In this document: in pieces, positions 1 to 9,307 of the stretch
Layout of the letters: each line of letters opens with the position of its first letter
Position numbering within the stretch: the first letter of the stretch is position 1
DNA from: a virus
DNA: 58,881 nucleotides
IMG/VR virus record: IMGVR_UViG_3300008516_000187
Span: 1-58,881 of that record
Reading direction: 5' to 3' (one strand)
Translations under genes and position numbers: made by a program
Notes under the pieces: model-generated
Database searches by the model: none
Seen by the model: the letters and a program-made list of their open reading frames with translations, nothing else
What the model was told of the DNA's origin: nothing

Positions 1-23
1 ACCGTTGTTATTCCGAGTGCCAT
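1..23 (-). CDS. Partial start of the next tail gene
   Basis: Only the first seven codons (MALGITT...) fall inside the window. The ATG is preceded by AGGGGAATAAG, the same start context used by other late genes here. It follows the baseplate J gene on the same strand, so a tail protein (P2 gpI-like or tail fibre) would be expected, but that is inference from gene order only. Confidence 0.5.
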
Positions 24-32
24 CTTATTCCC

Positions 33-1445
33 CTACACGAGCGTGATATTGGCGGCCGTGATCCGCGCGACCTGATCATCGAGAATCACTTGATCTGCGG
101 GCGGTGTGGAGCCCGTTAGCGTGGTGAACCGGAAGTTGAACATGCCGGTCACCCCCATCGCGCGTTCGATGATCTCGCTCACGATCACGTCGGCTCCAAT
201 CGGCAAGTTGTTGATGTAGTCTTGAATCACGGTGCCGACTTCGGCCGCAACCGTGGTGGTGTCGAAGCCCCCAAGCACACTGACTGACGCGATTATACTT
301 TGCGTCACGAGCGTGGGCGGGAGCACGTAGACCTGAACGCCGCCGCCACGAACCCCCGGATACACAAGCGGATTCAGCGGGTCGCCGTCTACGACTTTTT
401 GCGTCTCTTGAATGAGCCCTGTGTAGTAACGGTAGGTCATCCGCACAGCGTCGCCCGTGCCGAGCCCCGTGGGATAACTCGCCGTGGTGAACACGACCTT
501 GCCTTGCGCGGTATTGAAGTCGTAATCCACGCCGTTCACTTGAACGACGTACCCACCGCCTGTATCGACTTCGAGCACAAAGCTCCCGTCGTCACGGATA
601 GGCTTCTGCCCCGAGAAGGCTTGCACTTCCCCACCCACGGCCGACGCGAGCACCACTTCGGGTGTCGTAATGAATGTATCGTCAGACTCGTCGACGTTGC
701 CGGTGCCGTCATCGATGTAGAGCTGCGTTGTGCCGTTCGGGATAATGGGCTCTTTCAGGTTCGCGAAGAGCACACGGCGGCCATCGGCCAAGGTCACGCT
801 GTTTGCAAAGCTCTCGATGGCCGTAGGCGTCGCACGGCTGAGCGCTTGAACGTAGGCGCGGATACGCGCGCGGAACGCCTCATCGCTCTCCCGGTCTTGC
901 GCGTTGGAAATCGCCGTTCCGTTGGTAACCGACGTGACGCCCGCGATGCGGCTCACGAACTGCACGATGCTGCCCGCTGCGACGTTGCCTCGTGTGCCCG
1001 CTTCGATGGCGACCACGGAGATCGGCGCGGAATCCATACTGCCGGCGAGAATCGAGCCCGCGGAAGTCGTTTGGAATTTGATCTGCCCCAGCGCGTCGAC
1101 CGCCGCCACAATGCTCCCCGATGGAATGGCGGTGGTGCCTACGATGCCTGGACGCGAGAAGACGCTTGTGGTCGACCCCTTCAGGGCTTCACGGCGCTTG
1201 ATCGTGCCCGGCACGATTTCCGCTGCGCGAGCGTCCAGGTCGGAGCCGGTGGCCTTGTCGATCGCGAAGAGATCGCGAAGCCGGCTCATCTGAAAGTATT
1301 GCTCTGCGTCTTCGTTCGAAGCAGCGCCGATCAAATGGTAGATCACGCTGTTGAGGGTGAGCCCGGTAAGGTCGGAGCGGGCCACCACGCGAGCAACCAT
1401 GTCGCGCTGAATCTGTACCCGACTACGGGGTTGAAAAACTGGCAC
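33..1445 (-). CDS. Baseplate J-like protein
   Basis: A 470-residue protein recognised as the P2 gpJ / baseplate_J family, which forms the wedge of contractile-tail baseplates. The region SNAQDRESDEAFRARIRAY followed by LSRATPTAIESFANSV is the family's characteristic core, near residues 180-215. The upstream half has the usual beta-rich segment (IPSGSIVAAV, AGTRGNVAAGSI). A lineage-specific loop with IDDGTGNVDESDDTF sits after the core. It directly abuts the LysM/gp25 gene (1446-3212), consistent with wedge genes being adjacent. Length is typical to slightly long. Confidence 0.9.
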   Translation of the reverse strand: MPVFQPRSRVQIQRDMVARVVARSDLTGLTLNSVIYHLIGAASNEDAEQYFQMSRLRDLFAIDKATGSDLDARAAEIVPGTIKRREALKGSTTSVFSRPGIVGTTAIPSGSIVAAVDALGQIKFQTTSAGSILAGSMDSAPISVVAIEAGTRGNVAAGSIVQFVSRIAGVTSVTNGTAISNAQDRESDEAFRARIRAYVQALSRATPTAIESFANSVTLADGRRVLFANLKEPIIPNGTTQLYIDDGTGNVDESDDTFITTPEVVLASAVGGEVQAFSGQKPIRDDGSFVLEVDTGGGYVVQVNGVDYDFNTAQGKVVFTTASYPTGLGTGDAVRMTYRYYTGLIQETQKVVDGDPLNPLVYPGVRGGGVQVYVLPPTLVTQSIIASVSVLGGFDTTTVAAEVGTVIQDYINNLPIGADVIVSEIIERAMGVTGMFNFRFTTLTGSTPPADQVILDDQVARITAANITLV

Positions 1446-3212
1446 CTAGCCCCCTTCTCCGCTGGCAGTGCCAAACGGCAGAATGAAATTGATCCCGGTG
1501 CGGTCCCCCCGGAGCCGCGGCGTGATCTCTTGCGTCAGCACGTCGTCTTCGAGCACAACGCGAGAATCCTGAATACCCTCTACGCGAGGATCAGCGAGAA
1601 TGCCCTCGCGCAGCGCGAGCGTGGCCAAGAGCATGTACTGAATCGTGCCCTTGTTGCCGACGTTGCGGCGAATGCCGACTTCGGGAACGTAGGTGGTCGC
1701 CCCACGCTCTGTGCGCACGGTGATCTCCGTGCCTTGGATGACGTTATCGATGCCCCGGATCAGGTCCACGTCCGTGCCCGATTGGGCGATCCGCAGCTCT
1801 AGCTCGTCTTGCTGAGCCATGATGGCGGGGTCGAGCGCCATGTCGATCCCGTACAGCGCCTCTTCGGGCGTGAGATACGAATTGCTAGGCGAAACCTCGC
1901 CCCCCTGAACCCCTTGTCGCACTGGAATCAAGATCACATCCCCCGGTGCGAGCACCCCCGGCCCGCCCCCTTCGGCAATGTACGGATATTTCAGGTTATT
2001 CACCAAGACGATTAGCTCTTGAGGCACCCCAAATGAAACCGAAAGACCCAGAATCGTCTGGGTCCGGTCGAGCCGTTCCCGTCGCACGCCGCGGTACTCC
2101 GATGCGTCAATGCCCGCTTCCACGCCGGAGCCCAGCGTGAGCCGGGTTCGGGAGCCGATGGTGGCCCCCGCGGTATTGTTCGCCAGATCGTCTTCTGAGA
2201 GCCCTTGCTCGCCCTCGTAGCGCTCTAGCGTGTCTTGGATGGACGACGGCCCGAACTTCTCTGGGATGGCTAAGATGCGGTCCAGGGCCGCTTCTAGGCG
2301 TCGCATTTGGCGGGACGCCTCTTCTTCGATGGAACCGGGCGTGAGCTGCGCTGTGCTGTTGGCCAGCCGGTCGGCGGCGTTGGCGAGATCCGTCGCTACG
2401 TTGGCCGCCAGCTCCAAGGGGTAGTTGATGAGATCGTTCGTGCCATCGAGCACTTCCCCCACGCCGTTGATCAGCTCCGCCGTCTGAACCAGAACCGCTT
2501 CGATATCCTGCACCTTGCTTTTGATGCTGCCGAGCACGCCGGAGACTTCGGCAAAGTAGGCCCGTGCGTCGTGAAATGCGGAGCTGAGCGCACGGACGAC
2601 CTTGGGAAGCCCCAAAAGCTCCGTGGAGACCGCGGCTTCGGCGACCACGGCCATCGTAATGCGGTAAGGATAATGGAACCGGGTGCTCTTCGCGTCGCGC
2701 GGGGTATCGAAGCTCCGGGGCACCACGATGAAGTGGTCATCGTCGCGCATGCTGTGAAAGATCAGCACGTGCCGGGCGGCTTGCTCCGGGTCTTGCTTGA
2801 TCCGCGAATACTGCCGGAATAGCTCGCGCAGATGGATGAAGTGCTCGTTGCCCGAGCGCGAACCCTGATCGCCGCTGAACGAGGGTCCGCGCTTTTCCTT
2901 GAGCCCGAAGGTGCCCTCGATGACGATCTCACGAATGATCTGGCCGTTTTCTTCGGCCACGACGCTATTATCCTCGGTAGGCGTGAGCGTGCTCTGAAAG
3001 GGCTCCGTGAGCATGTACTGCCGGGGATTCAGCGCGAAGCTGTGCACGGCGACGGGGCGATCGGGGCGCAGAATATCGCGCAGCTCGAAGACGAATCCCG
3101 ACCGAAAGCCCGTACGAACATCGCGAAGCGGCGCTACGGCTTCCCCAGCCGGCCCCACTTGTATATTCCTTGGGCTCAAGGAGTTGAGCCCAGCCCCGCG
3201 TTCCCTCGCCAT
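1446..3212 (-). CDS. Baseplate/tail fusion protein: LysM plus gp25/GPW-like domain
   Basis: A 588-residue baseplate protein. The N-terminal third (about 1-200) resembles tail proteins that initiate tube assembly (FVFELRDILRPDRPVAVHSFALNPRQY). Residues about 200-330 are helical. A LysM-like segment lies near 380-440 (TILGLSVSFGVPQELIVLVN ... LAPGDVILIPV). The C-terminal 140 residues have the pattern of the gp25/GPW wedge family (GIDNVIQGTEITVRTERG ... GTIQYMLLATLALREGILADPRVEGI). The gp25 wedge protein is usually a separate ~110-residue gene, so this looks like a fusion of hub-associated LysM protein and wedge protein. The initiator ATG has no close Shine-Dalgarno sequence. Confidence 0.75.
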   Translation of the reverse strand: MARERGAGLNSLSPRNIQVGPAGEAVAPLRDVRTGFRSGFVFELRDILRPDRPVAVHSFALNPRQYMLTEPFQSTLTPTEDNSVVAEENGQIIREIVIEGTFGLKEKRGPSFSGDQGSRSGNEHFIHLRELFRQYSRIKQDPEQAARHVLIFHSMRDDDHFIVVPRSFDTPRDAKSTRFHYPYRITMAVVAEAAVSTELLGLPKVVRALSSAFHDARAYFAEVSGVLGSIKSKVQDIEAVLVQTAELINGVGEVLDGTNDLINYPLELAANVATDLANAADRLANSTAQLTPGSIEEEASRQMRRLEAALDRILAIPEKFGPSSIQDTLERYEGEQGLSEDDLANNTAGATIGSRTRLTLGSGVEAGIDASEYRGVRRERLDRTQTILGLSVSFGVPQELIVLVNNLKYPYIAEGGGPGVLAPGDVILIPVRQGVQGGEVSPSNSYLTPEEALYGIDMALDPAIMAQQDELELRIAQSGTDVDLIRGIDNVIQGTEITVRTERGATTYVPEVGIRRNVGNKGTIQYMLLATLALREGILADPRVEGIQDSRVVLEDDVLTQEITPRLRGDRTGINFILPFGTASGEGG

Positions 3213-3272
3213 CGCTGGCCTAGCTTACCCTCGCAAGGGGTTGGTACGCCACGTTAGCGGCTCGATTATCCT

Positions 3273-3767
3273 TTAGACGATAGGTGTGGCGGTTACGGTG
3301 GGACCGGGAGTCGTCACGTCCACTTCCCATCCTGCGAGGTAGGTGTAGATCGCATTGCCGATCGCGGTGGCTTGAACGGATGCGTCGGTGCCGGCTTCGG
3401 GGGCCTCGAAAATGGTTTTCAACGCGTCTTTGAGCGAGCCGACCGAAGCGGTGAGCCTTCCGGGGGGCGCGCTAATGGCGGTGACCGGAGCCACCGGGGT
3501 AAACGTGGTGCCCTCTACCAGATCCGTGCACGCGTCTTCGAACGCTTGGGCAGCATCGGCCGCAGTCGGGAAGCCCCCCACCGGACTGAGCGGCATGTAG
3601 GTGATTTGGGGGGTGAAAATCGTGGCGCTACTGACACTCCCACCAACGGCCGATGCTTGCCAAAGCGTTTCGATGGCATCGGCGGTGTCCGTGTAGCTTC
3701 GAGACTCCGGCGGGCTCGTCCAAAGGCCCGTGAGCGCGTTGATCAGCGTTGCCGGCACCATCGCCAT
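3273..3767 (-). CDS. Hypothetical tail-region protein
   Basis: A 164-residue protein of unknown function located between the spike gene and the LysM/gp25 gene. It is low in charge, rich in Ala, Thr and Pro, and has no recognisable motif. It starts MAMVPATLINALTGLW and ends with a Thr/Pro/Val tail. Its position inside the baseplate cluster and the 3-base gap to the spike gene imply a minor tail or baseplate role. Confidence 0.65.
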   Translation of the reverse strand: MAMVPATLINALTGLWTSPPESRSYTDTADAIETLWQASAVGGSVSSATIFTPQITYMPLSPVGGFPTAADAAQAFEDACTDLVEGTTFTPVAPVTAISAPPGRLTASVGSLKDALKTIFEAPEAGTDASVQATAIGNAIYTYLAGWEVDVTTPGPTVTATPIV

Positions 3768-3769
3768 AG

Positions 3770-4714
3770 CTAGCTCTTCTTTGTCTTGCTCAGGTCGGAA
3801 AGCAGGGTCGCGTCCATCGGGAGCGTCGGCACATCGGAAGGCCCGACGCCCGTGGGGTGAATGTGATCATTGAAAAACGTCATGAAGCTATCCCCCAAGA
3901 TGACCCGCTCATCGGCGCCTTCCCCTAGGTCGACCCGGAGCTGCCCGCCGTCTTTGAACACTTCGAGCACGTCTTCATCGGCCCCCATGGCGATGGTGAG
4001 CCGTTGCCCCTCTTTGACCCGCATGCGCACGTTCCCGCGCGCGGCTGCGGCGTCCTCCGTGGTCGCGTCTTCGTAGGCGCCTGTGGTATCAATCAAGATA
4101 TCCCCACCCCCGTTGATGCGCACTTCGGTGCCTTGGTGGTGAAGGTAGTGCTCTTCTTCGTACGCGTGCCCTTGATCTTGCTCGCCTTCGGTCCAGCCAT
4201 CCCGGCCCGTGGGGCTCTGCAAGACCTTGCGATTCGTCTTTTGGTGCACGAGCGCGCCCGTAATGATCGGGAAGTCGGGATCGCCTTCAACGAACTGCAC
4301 GATCACCATTTCACCGTCGATATCATCGAACGGCGTGGCGACCCCTTCGAAGCGCCCGTCGCTGCCCTGGACCTGAAACCGCACCTCGTTCTGCCCCGAA
4401 ATCGTGCGTGTCGTGGGTCTCGGAATCCAGGGCTCCGCGTTGTTCACGCCGAAGGTCGTCTGCATGACCGGCACGTTCAGCAAGAGCTGTTGCGTGCGCA
4501 CCAAGAGCACGTCGCATTCGACCTGATAGCCCCGCCGGTTATCCTCGCGGCGCTCGCCTTCGGAGTCGTAGGGCGTGTACGTGCGGTACACGAAGGCCCG
4601 GTAGAGCCCCAAGGTCGGCTTCGCGCGGCTGGCGGGGTTGTCCCGGTCGCGCGAGTCGAGCCCTGATTGAACGATGGTCCCGCCGCGTGTCTTTCTCGTT
4701 CTGAAGCGGGTCAT
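3770..4714 (-). CDS. Baseplate spike protein (gpV/gp5-like)
   Basis: A 314-residue protein resembling the contractile-tail spike. It has an N-terminal OB-like region and the phrase GEMVIVQFVEGDPDFPIITGAL (split here as GEMVIVQFVEGD + PDFPIITGAL), which is typical of gpV/VgrG OB domains. A C-terminal beta-rich section with TEVRINGGGDILIDTTG is typical of spike beta-helices. Near the C terminus is DHIHPTGVGPSD, a HxHP element like the metal-binding tip motifs of phage spikes. The start overlaps the hub gene (4711-6507) by 4 bases, so the two are probably translationally coupled. Confidence 0.85.
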   Translation of the reverse strand: MTRFRTRKTRGGTIVQSGLDSRDRDNPASRAKPTLGLYRAFVYRTYTPYDSEGERREDNRRGYQVECDVLLVRTQQLLLNVPVMQTTFGVNNAEPWIPRPTTRTISGQNEVRFQVQGSDGRFEGVATPFDDIDGEMVIVQFVEGDPDFPIITGALVHQKTNRKVLQSPTGRDGWTEGEQDQGHAYEEEHYLHHQGTEVRINGGGDILIDTTGAYEDATTEDAAAARGNVRMRVKEGQRLTIAMGADEDVLEVFKDGGQLRVDLGEGADERVILGDSFMTFFNDHIHPTGVGPSDVPTLPMDATLLSDLSKTKKS

Positions 4715-6507
4715 AGCGCTCCCGGCGCCTTGGGCGTGCGTCCCGGTGCCACCGCGATGGGCAAGATCGCTTCGAGATTGTCTTGCGGAAGAGACACCGC
4801 TTCCTGTGTCGTCTCGACTTCTTTATCCGCGACGGGATCTTGCGACGCACCCGTAGCCACCTTGGTGGCTTGCGAACTTGGCCCATCTTTGCCGGGCATC
4901 ATGCCGGAGTCGGCACTCTTGGCCTTGGCAGCGGTCTCATCGGCGCTCGTGGCATTCACAATATCCCCCGGAACGACGTTTTGCTGTATATCGAGCAAGG
5001 CAAGATCGGCGTTGCGAGTATCGAGTTGATCCTGCGTGTTGAAAGCGCTCAGCGCGGCAGCGTTGGCTGCGGGGGTCTCGTACTGCGCGTAGAGATCCGC
5101 TAGCGCGCTCACCCCATCGTACTGCCCGTGCGTCACGGTGATCGTTGTACTCCCGGCGCCGGGATAGCTCCAATTGTGGTCGACCCCTTCGACGTAGTAC
5201 GTGACCGTCCCCTCATCGCGCAGCTCTTGGATGCGCTCGCCGATACGGATCTCTGGGAACATGCGCGTGGTGGTGATCGTACCGCTGAGCTGGAAAGGGG
5301 CGACGCCGTACCAATCGTGAATCCGTTTGAGCCAGTTGGCCGCCAGCCGGATGAAGTTGGTGCCCTCGCCCTGCTTGAAAAACGGCAAGAAGTTCGTGTT
5401 GACCGTGTACGGTCGAAGCCCGTGGCGCTGCACAGATTCGACGTTGATGATCGGGATGGCGCCGGGCTTGAACGGCTCAAGGCCCATGCTGTGCGTCTGC
5501 GCTTGCGTTTCGAACTGATCGCCGAGCACGCTGCCTGTGATCACCCAATAGTTGTACCGATTCGCGGCACCGCCCTTGGCGAGACTGCGGCTGCGCACAT
5601 CGGTCTTTTCGAGCTTACGAACGCGAGTCTGATCCCACCGAGTGCTGCCCTCTTGGGTACGGAAGATGCGCTCGCGTAGGTAGAACGCGGGTCGCATGGC
5701 GCCGTTGTGCTCAGGGTGCGGCGCGAGATCGACCCACATTTCGTTCAAGACGCCGTTGCAATACTGTTGGAGCAGATCCCAAAGCGCCCCACCGCTTTGC
5801 TGATCCATATTGATGATACTCATGGCTTCGGTGATCCCGTTGCCGTCATCGAACTTCTGGACCGTGCTGAAGTTGATCGCGTCGTAGATGGACTGCGCAT
5901 TGGCGAATTCAGCGAGCGACTTCGGCAAGCGGTACTGTTTGCTCGCCATCCCACCGTTGCCGAGCCAGATATCGATGGCTTTCTTCACGATGCCATCGGC
6001 CGTCCCTACGTACGGATCGATGTTCGCCGCTTGGTACATGCCGAGCACCAAGTCGAGATTGTGCACAGCGAAGAGGCTGATCAGCGTCTTGGAGTCTTCG
6101 AACACCTTGCCGAAGTCGCGCCCCGTGACCGTATAGGTCTCCGTGCGTGTGCCGGTATCGCTGCGCACGGTGTTCTCTTGGATGGCGTCGACCATCCCCC
6201 AAAGCACCGGCATGCTCTGCCCGTCCACCAAGTAGTTGATCCGCACCCACGTGCCTTCGGGATTCGAGAAGAGCCGGTGCCACGCGGTGGTGAGGTTGGG
6301 CGGCTTCTTGATCGTGACCGAAAACGAGCCCGACGCGCCCCCAAAGCTCTTACTCGTGGAGACCCCGGAGATACGCCCCAGCACGGGGTGTGCGTCTAGG
6401 ACAGTGCCATCGAAGTTGTCATCTGAATGAAACGACACCGAACACCGCGTGTTCGCGGAGCGCGGGTTGAAGAAGTTCCGATTCGAATGGGGCGCGTCGA
6501 AGGGCAT
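4711..6507 (-). CDS. Baseplate hub protein (gpD/gp27-like)
   Basis: A 598-residue protein placed between tape measure and spike, the normal location of the gpD/gp27 hub. N-terminal segments (SGVSTSKSFGGASGSFSVTI and VLWGMVDAIQENTVRSDTG, then TVTGRDFGKVFEDS) match hub proteins of the late-control D type. IRIGERIQELRDEGTVTYYV occurs near residue 425. The C-terminal ~120 residues are Ala/Asp/Gln-rich and low complexity, beyond the usual family length. Its ATG overlaps the end of the tape-measure gene by one base. Confidence 0.8.
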   Translation of the reverse strand: MPFDAPHSNRNFFNPRSANTRCSVSFHSDDNFDGTVLDAHPVLGRISGVSTSKSFGGASGSFSVTIKKPPNLTTAWHRLFSNPEGTWVRINYLVDGQSMPVLWGMVDAIQENTVRSDTGTRTETYTVTGRDFGKVFEDSKTLISLFAVHNLDLVLGMYQAANIDPYVGTADGIVKKAIDIWLGNGGMASKQYRLPKSLAEFANAQSIYDAINFSTVQKFDDGNGITEAMSIINMDQQSGGALWDLLQQYCNGVLNEMWVDLAPHPEHNGAMRPAFYLRERIFRTQEGSTRWDQTRVRKLEKTDVRSRSLAKGGAANRYNYWVITGSVLGDQFETQAQTHSMGLEPFKPGAIPIINVESVQRHGLRPYTVNTNFLPFFKQGEGTNFIRLAANWLKRIHDWYGVAPFQLSGTITTTRMFPEIRIGERIQELRDEGTVTYYVEGVDHNWSYPGAGSTTITVTHGQYDGVSALADLYAQYETPAANAAALSAFNTQDQLDTRNADLALLDIQQNVVPGDIVNATSADETAAKAKSADSGMMPGKDGPSSQATKVATGASQDPVADKEVETTQEAVSLPQDNLEAILPIAVAPGRTPKAPGAL

Positions 6508-8504
6508 TAGTTCGGACCAGTGAATTGCTCATCGGACGGAAGGCTCATGGCTGCGTCCTCTTCGAGCGCTTCGGCGGTCTTGCGCGCGTGGTACGCCGCC
6601 TTGGCTTTCGCCATATTACCGGAAGTCGGCTCTGCGCCCCCTTGCAGCACATCCATAGCTGCGCCAGCACCGCCCTTTTGGTAGGCGCGCACCGTGCGCG
6701 CGATCATGCTCTGATCCTTCTCTTGGAAGTCTGACTCTTTCGAACCCCACGCCCGGCTCCCTTTGCCGCCTGGCTTATTATCCTCTTCGCTGCCAAACAC
6801 GGCGTCTTTGAACGACTCGCCCAGCTCGTTGACGACCACGGTGCCGGCGTTGACGCTCATTTCGGCGACTTTCGCGTTGAGCCCCTTCATGCCCCCCTTG
6901 GAAAACGCGTCGACTAGATCCTCTAGCCCCCCTACGGCCGCGAAAACTGCATCTGAGAACGCGGGCAGCGTCTTCTCCGCAAGCCGAATCTCTAGCTCAT
7001 CGATCTTGCGCTGCGTGCCGGCGAGCTTCGCCCCGGCTCCGGCCCGGCGAGCGGTCATGCGCGCCTCGTGCGCGGGTGCTGCGAACTGGCCCGCGGCACC
7101 CTTGCTCCGGCCCTTGGCTTGCGCTCCGGCGGCTGCTTGCCCGGCGTCGGTGCTCAGTAGGTCGCCCCCGCCCATGATGCGGTTCGCGGCTTCGAGATAG
7201 GCTTGCGGTCCCCCAAAGTCGATCCCGAGCCCGCCTAGGATCTGCTCCATGCCGAGCGCGAGCCCTTCAGCGTCCGTGGCACCCCCCGAATCGCGGAGCA
7301 TTTGGCCCAAGTTGTTCATGACCGTCTGCGGTTCAGCTTCCGCGAAGATCCGGGCCTGCATGTAGCTCTTGTCCCCGAAGCCACCGCCAGCCATGCCCGC
7401 CGCGCGAAGCCCAATCGCCGATGCGGGGCCACCGCCCTTGCCGATGCGGCTGAGCGCGCCCTGCGTGCTCTGCGCGGCCTTCACACCGGCCATGCCCTTG
7501 AGCCCGAGATTGCCCATGACCGCCACGAGTGCATTCGCGCTCTCCGTGCTCAGGTTGATCCCCTGATTGCGCATCGATTCGACCCAGCCGCCCATCTGCA
7601 TGAAGAACTGATCCATGCGGCTCTCGCGAATGCCGACTTGGAAGCCTGTCGCGATCGAGTCTTCGAGTAGCTTCTTGGAGTTGCCTGTACGGCCCCCAGC
7701 CGCACCCGCACCTCCGATGACGGCGCCCGCGGCTCCAAAGCCCCGCACCTTCTCCATTTCCAAGAGATCGGGACTGATCCCTTGGAGCGCGGAGCCTTTG
7801 AGCCCCGTCTGCGCCCCGTAGTTGGCCATCTGCCCGGCCATCTGCCCCGGAGCGAGCCCGAATCGAGCGCCCATGCTCATGTTACCGGCGCCTGCGACGC
7901 CCGTGCGCCCGTACTGGCCTGCGATAGCCCCCGCTTGCTGCGCGTACTGGCCGTACATGCTTCCGATGCCACCCACAGCACCGCCAAGCGCTTGGCCAAT
8001 CCAAGGGGTGGCTGACGCCATCTGCCCCACGAAGCCCCGGCCCGATGCCATCGAGCCCACGGCCCCCATGCCGCGGCCCATCATGCCCGCGCCGGCCGTG
8101 CCCATGAACGAGCCGAGCCCCGCACCGCCGAAGGTAGGCCAGAAGCCACCCCCGCCACCGCCACCACCACCGCCACCGCCGCCAGCTCCAACAAAGCGGC
8201 CACGACTATCGCGCTCTCCGCCGCCACCGCCGCCCCCACCGCTGGGGGCGCTTGTGCCGGGGCCTCTAGGGGCGCTCGTGCCGCCGCCACCGCCGCCGCC
8301 GCCGCCGCCCCCACCGCTTACGCCTGCTTTGCCAGCGGTGTCTGCGAGCCGTTCTAGCGTCCGCTCAAGGCGCTCCACGCTTCGAGCGAAGCTCTCGATG
8401 ATCGCGGGGTCAAAGGCCCGCTCCATGGTCTGCCCGAGACCCTTGACCGCCCGATCGTCAACGCCGATCTCGACGACTGTGCGTTGTCTGCTTTCCCCCG
8501 CCAT
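6507..8504 (-). CDS. Tape measure protein with polyglycine tracts
   Basis: A 665-residue protein after the tail chaperones and before the hub, the position of the tape measure. The N terminus is a charged coiled coil (residues about 1-60). It is followed by three long Gly tracts between residues 63 and 130, then Gly/Ala/Met-rich hydrophobic helices (about 130-260) as in tape measures, and a helical C-terminal half. At 0.15 nm per residue, 665 residues would give a tail near 100 nm; that is an estimate from the family rule. The glycine tracts are encoded by GGN repeats. Confidence 0.8.
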   Translation of the reverse strand: MAGESRQRTVVEIGVDDRAVKGLGQTMERAFDPAIIESFARSVERLERTLERLADTAGKAGVSGGGGGGGGGGGGTSAPRGPGTSAPSGGGGGGGGERDSRGRFVGAGGGGGGGGGGGGGFWPTFGGAGLGSFMGTAGAGMMGRGMGAVGSMASGRGFVGQMASATPWIGQALGGAVGGIGSMYGQYAQQAGAIAGQYGRTGVAGAGNMSMGARFGLAPGQMAGQMANYGAQTGLKGSALQGISPDLLEMEKVRGFGAAGAVIGGAGAAGGRTGNSKKLLEDSIATGFQVGIRESRMDQFFMQMGGWVESMRNQGINLSTESANALVAVMGNLGLKGMAGVKAAQSTQGALSRIGKGGGPASAIGLRAAGMAGGGFGDKSYMQARIFAEAEPQTVMNNLGQMLRDSGGATDAEGLALGMEQILGGLGIDFGGPQAYLEAANRIMGGGDLLSTDAGQAAAGAQAKGRSKGAAGQFAAPAHEARMTARRAGAGAKLAGTQRKIDELEIRLAEKTLPAFSDAVFAAVGGLEDLVDAFSKGGMKGLNAKVAEMSVNAGTVVVNELGESFKDAVFGSEEDNKPGGKGSRAWGSKESDFQEKDQSMIARTVRAYQKGGAGAAMDVLQGGAEPTSGNMAKAKAAYHARKTAEALEEDAAMSLPSDEQFTGPN

Positions 8505-8517
8505 GGTCGTAACCTTA

Positions 8518-8919
8518 TCAGCCCCCTAGCCGCTCAGATAGCAAAGGACGGGTCGGATCGGTCTCTGCCAGCTCGACCGCATCCCACTCCGCATCGCCGG
8601 TCAAATGAGGCACGTCAGCGATGCGCTCCGCCTCTTCGCCGGTCACGGTCTCGACTTCGGGCGCTGCCCACTCGTCCACATCCCGCCACGCGGGCGCCTT
8701 CTTGCCGGCCCGCTTCTTCATGTACGCACTGAAGGCCGTCTGCTCGAAGACTTGCTCAGCCGCTTCTCTCAGAGTGAGTGACAAGAGTCTCCCGTCGTTT
8801 GGAGGGCGGTTGAACTTTTCGACCCACAGCAACTTCACTAGCCGGTTCAGGTCCGTCAGATTCGAGAATTCCATCGCTTCCAACTCCACTTCGAACTTTG
8901 GAATCGTCCGCATCCCCAC
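8518..8919 (-). CDS. Tail assembly chaperone, frameshifted part (gpT-like)
   Basis: An open frame of 133 codons that overlaps the end of the upstream chaperone gene by 164 bases in a different frame and directly precedes the tape measure. This is the architecture of the G/GT tail assembly chaperones (lambda gpG/gpGT). The frame relation is +1 (equivalently -2), not -1. The first codon here (GTG) has no clear ribosome site, so the segment is more likely made as a C-terminal extension by frameshifting. The sequence has helical NLTDLNRLVKLLWVEKFNRP and an acidic tail. Confidence 0.7.
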   Translation of the reverse strand: MGMRTIPKFEVELEAMEFSNLTDLNRLVKLLWVEKFNRPPNDGRLLSLTLREAAEQVFEQTAFSAYMKKRAGKKAPAWRDVDEWAAPEVETVTGEEAERIADVPHLTGDAEWDAVELAETDPTRPLLSERLGG

Positions 8920-9295
8920 CGTGAAATTTTCGCTCGTAATTGAGCGCCTCCTTGTAGACCGCCCCTAGTGGCGCCGCATCGTAGAACTCGCTGGGCTTCC
9001 ACCAATCGGGCTTCGGGTCTTGGATCGTGACCGCCAAGTAGCACAACTGCTCCACGATGATCGCCGCGTTCGGATCGGCCATCCCCCCTTGCGGAAGGTA
9101 CTCGCTCTTCAGCCGGCCGATGCTCACTTGATCGATCATGCGTGGCACGCGGTAGATGAAGTCGCCTTGGTAGCGAACTCCGCGCGTGCCGACCACACTG
9201 ACGTGGATCTTGGTAATGCTGGGGAGCGACGATTCGGCCTCTTTGGCGTCCGCGTCGTGCTCGATTCTCTCTAGCAACTCTTCGGGGGTTTTCAT
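8756..9295 (-). CDS. Tail assembly chaperone (gpG-like)
   Basis: A 179-residue protein between the tail tube and tape measure genes. Its position, size and overlap with a second frame identify it as the gpG-like chaperone that coats the tape measure during tail assembly. The N terminus is charged (MKTPEELLERIEHDADAKEA). The core contains YQGDFIYRVPRMIDQVSIGR. The final ~55 residues after the start of the overlap are low-complexity, as expected for a frame used mainly to reach the shift site. Confidence 0.75.
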   Translation of the reverse strand: MKTPEELLERIEHDADAKEAESSLPSITKIHVSVVGTRGVRYQGDFIYRVPRMIDQVSIGRLKSEYLPQGGMADPNAAIIVEQLCYLAVTIQDPKPDWWKPSEFYDAAPLGAVYKEALNYERKFHGGDADDSKVRSGVGSDGILESDGPEPASEVAVGRKVQPPSKRRETLVTHSERSG

Positions 9296-9307
9296 GTCCC
9301 CCTTCTA

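Noticed and set aside
300-1802. A 500-codon plus-strand open frame opposite baseplate genes
   Set aside because: It is antisense to the well-supported baseplate J and LysM/gp25 genes, with Arg/His-rich composition typical of a shadow frame in GC-rich DNA.
8130-8330. Apparent microsatellite of CCG/CCACC repeats
   Set aside because: Explained by polyglycine tracts of the tape measure protein in frame; not a CRISPR or intergenic repeat.
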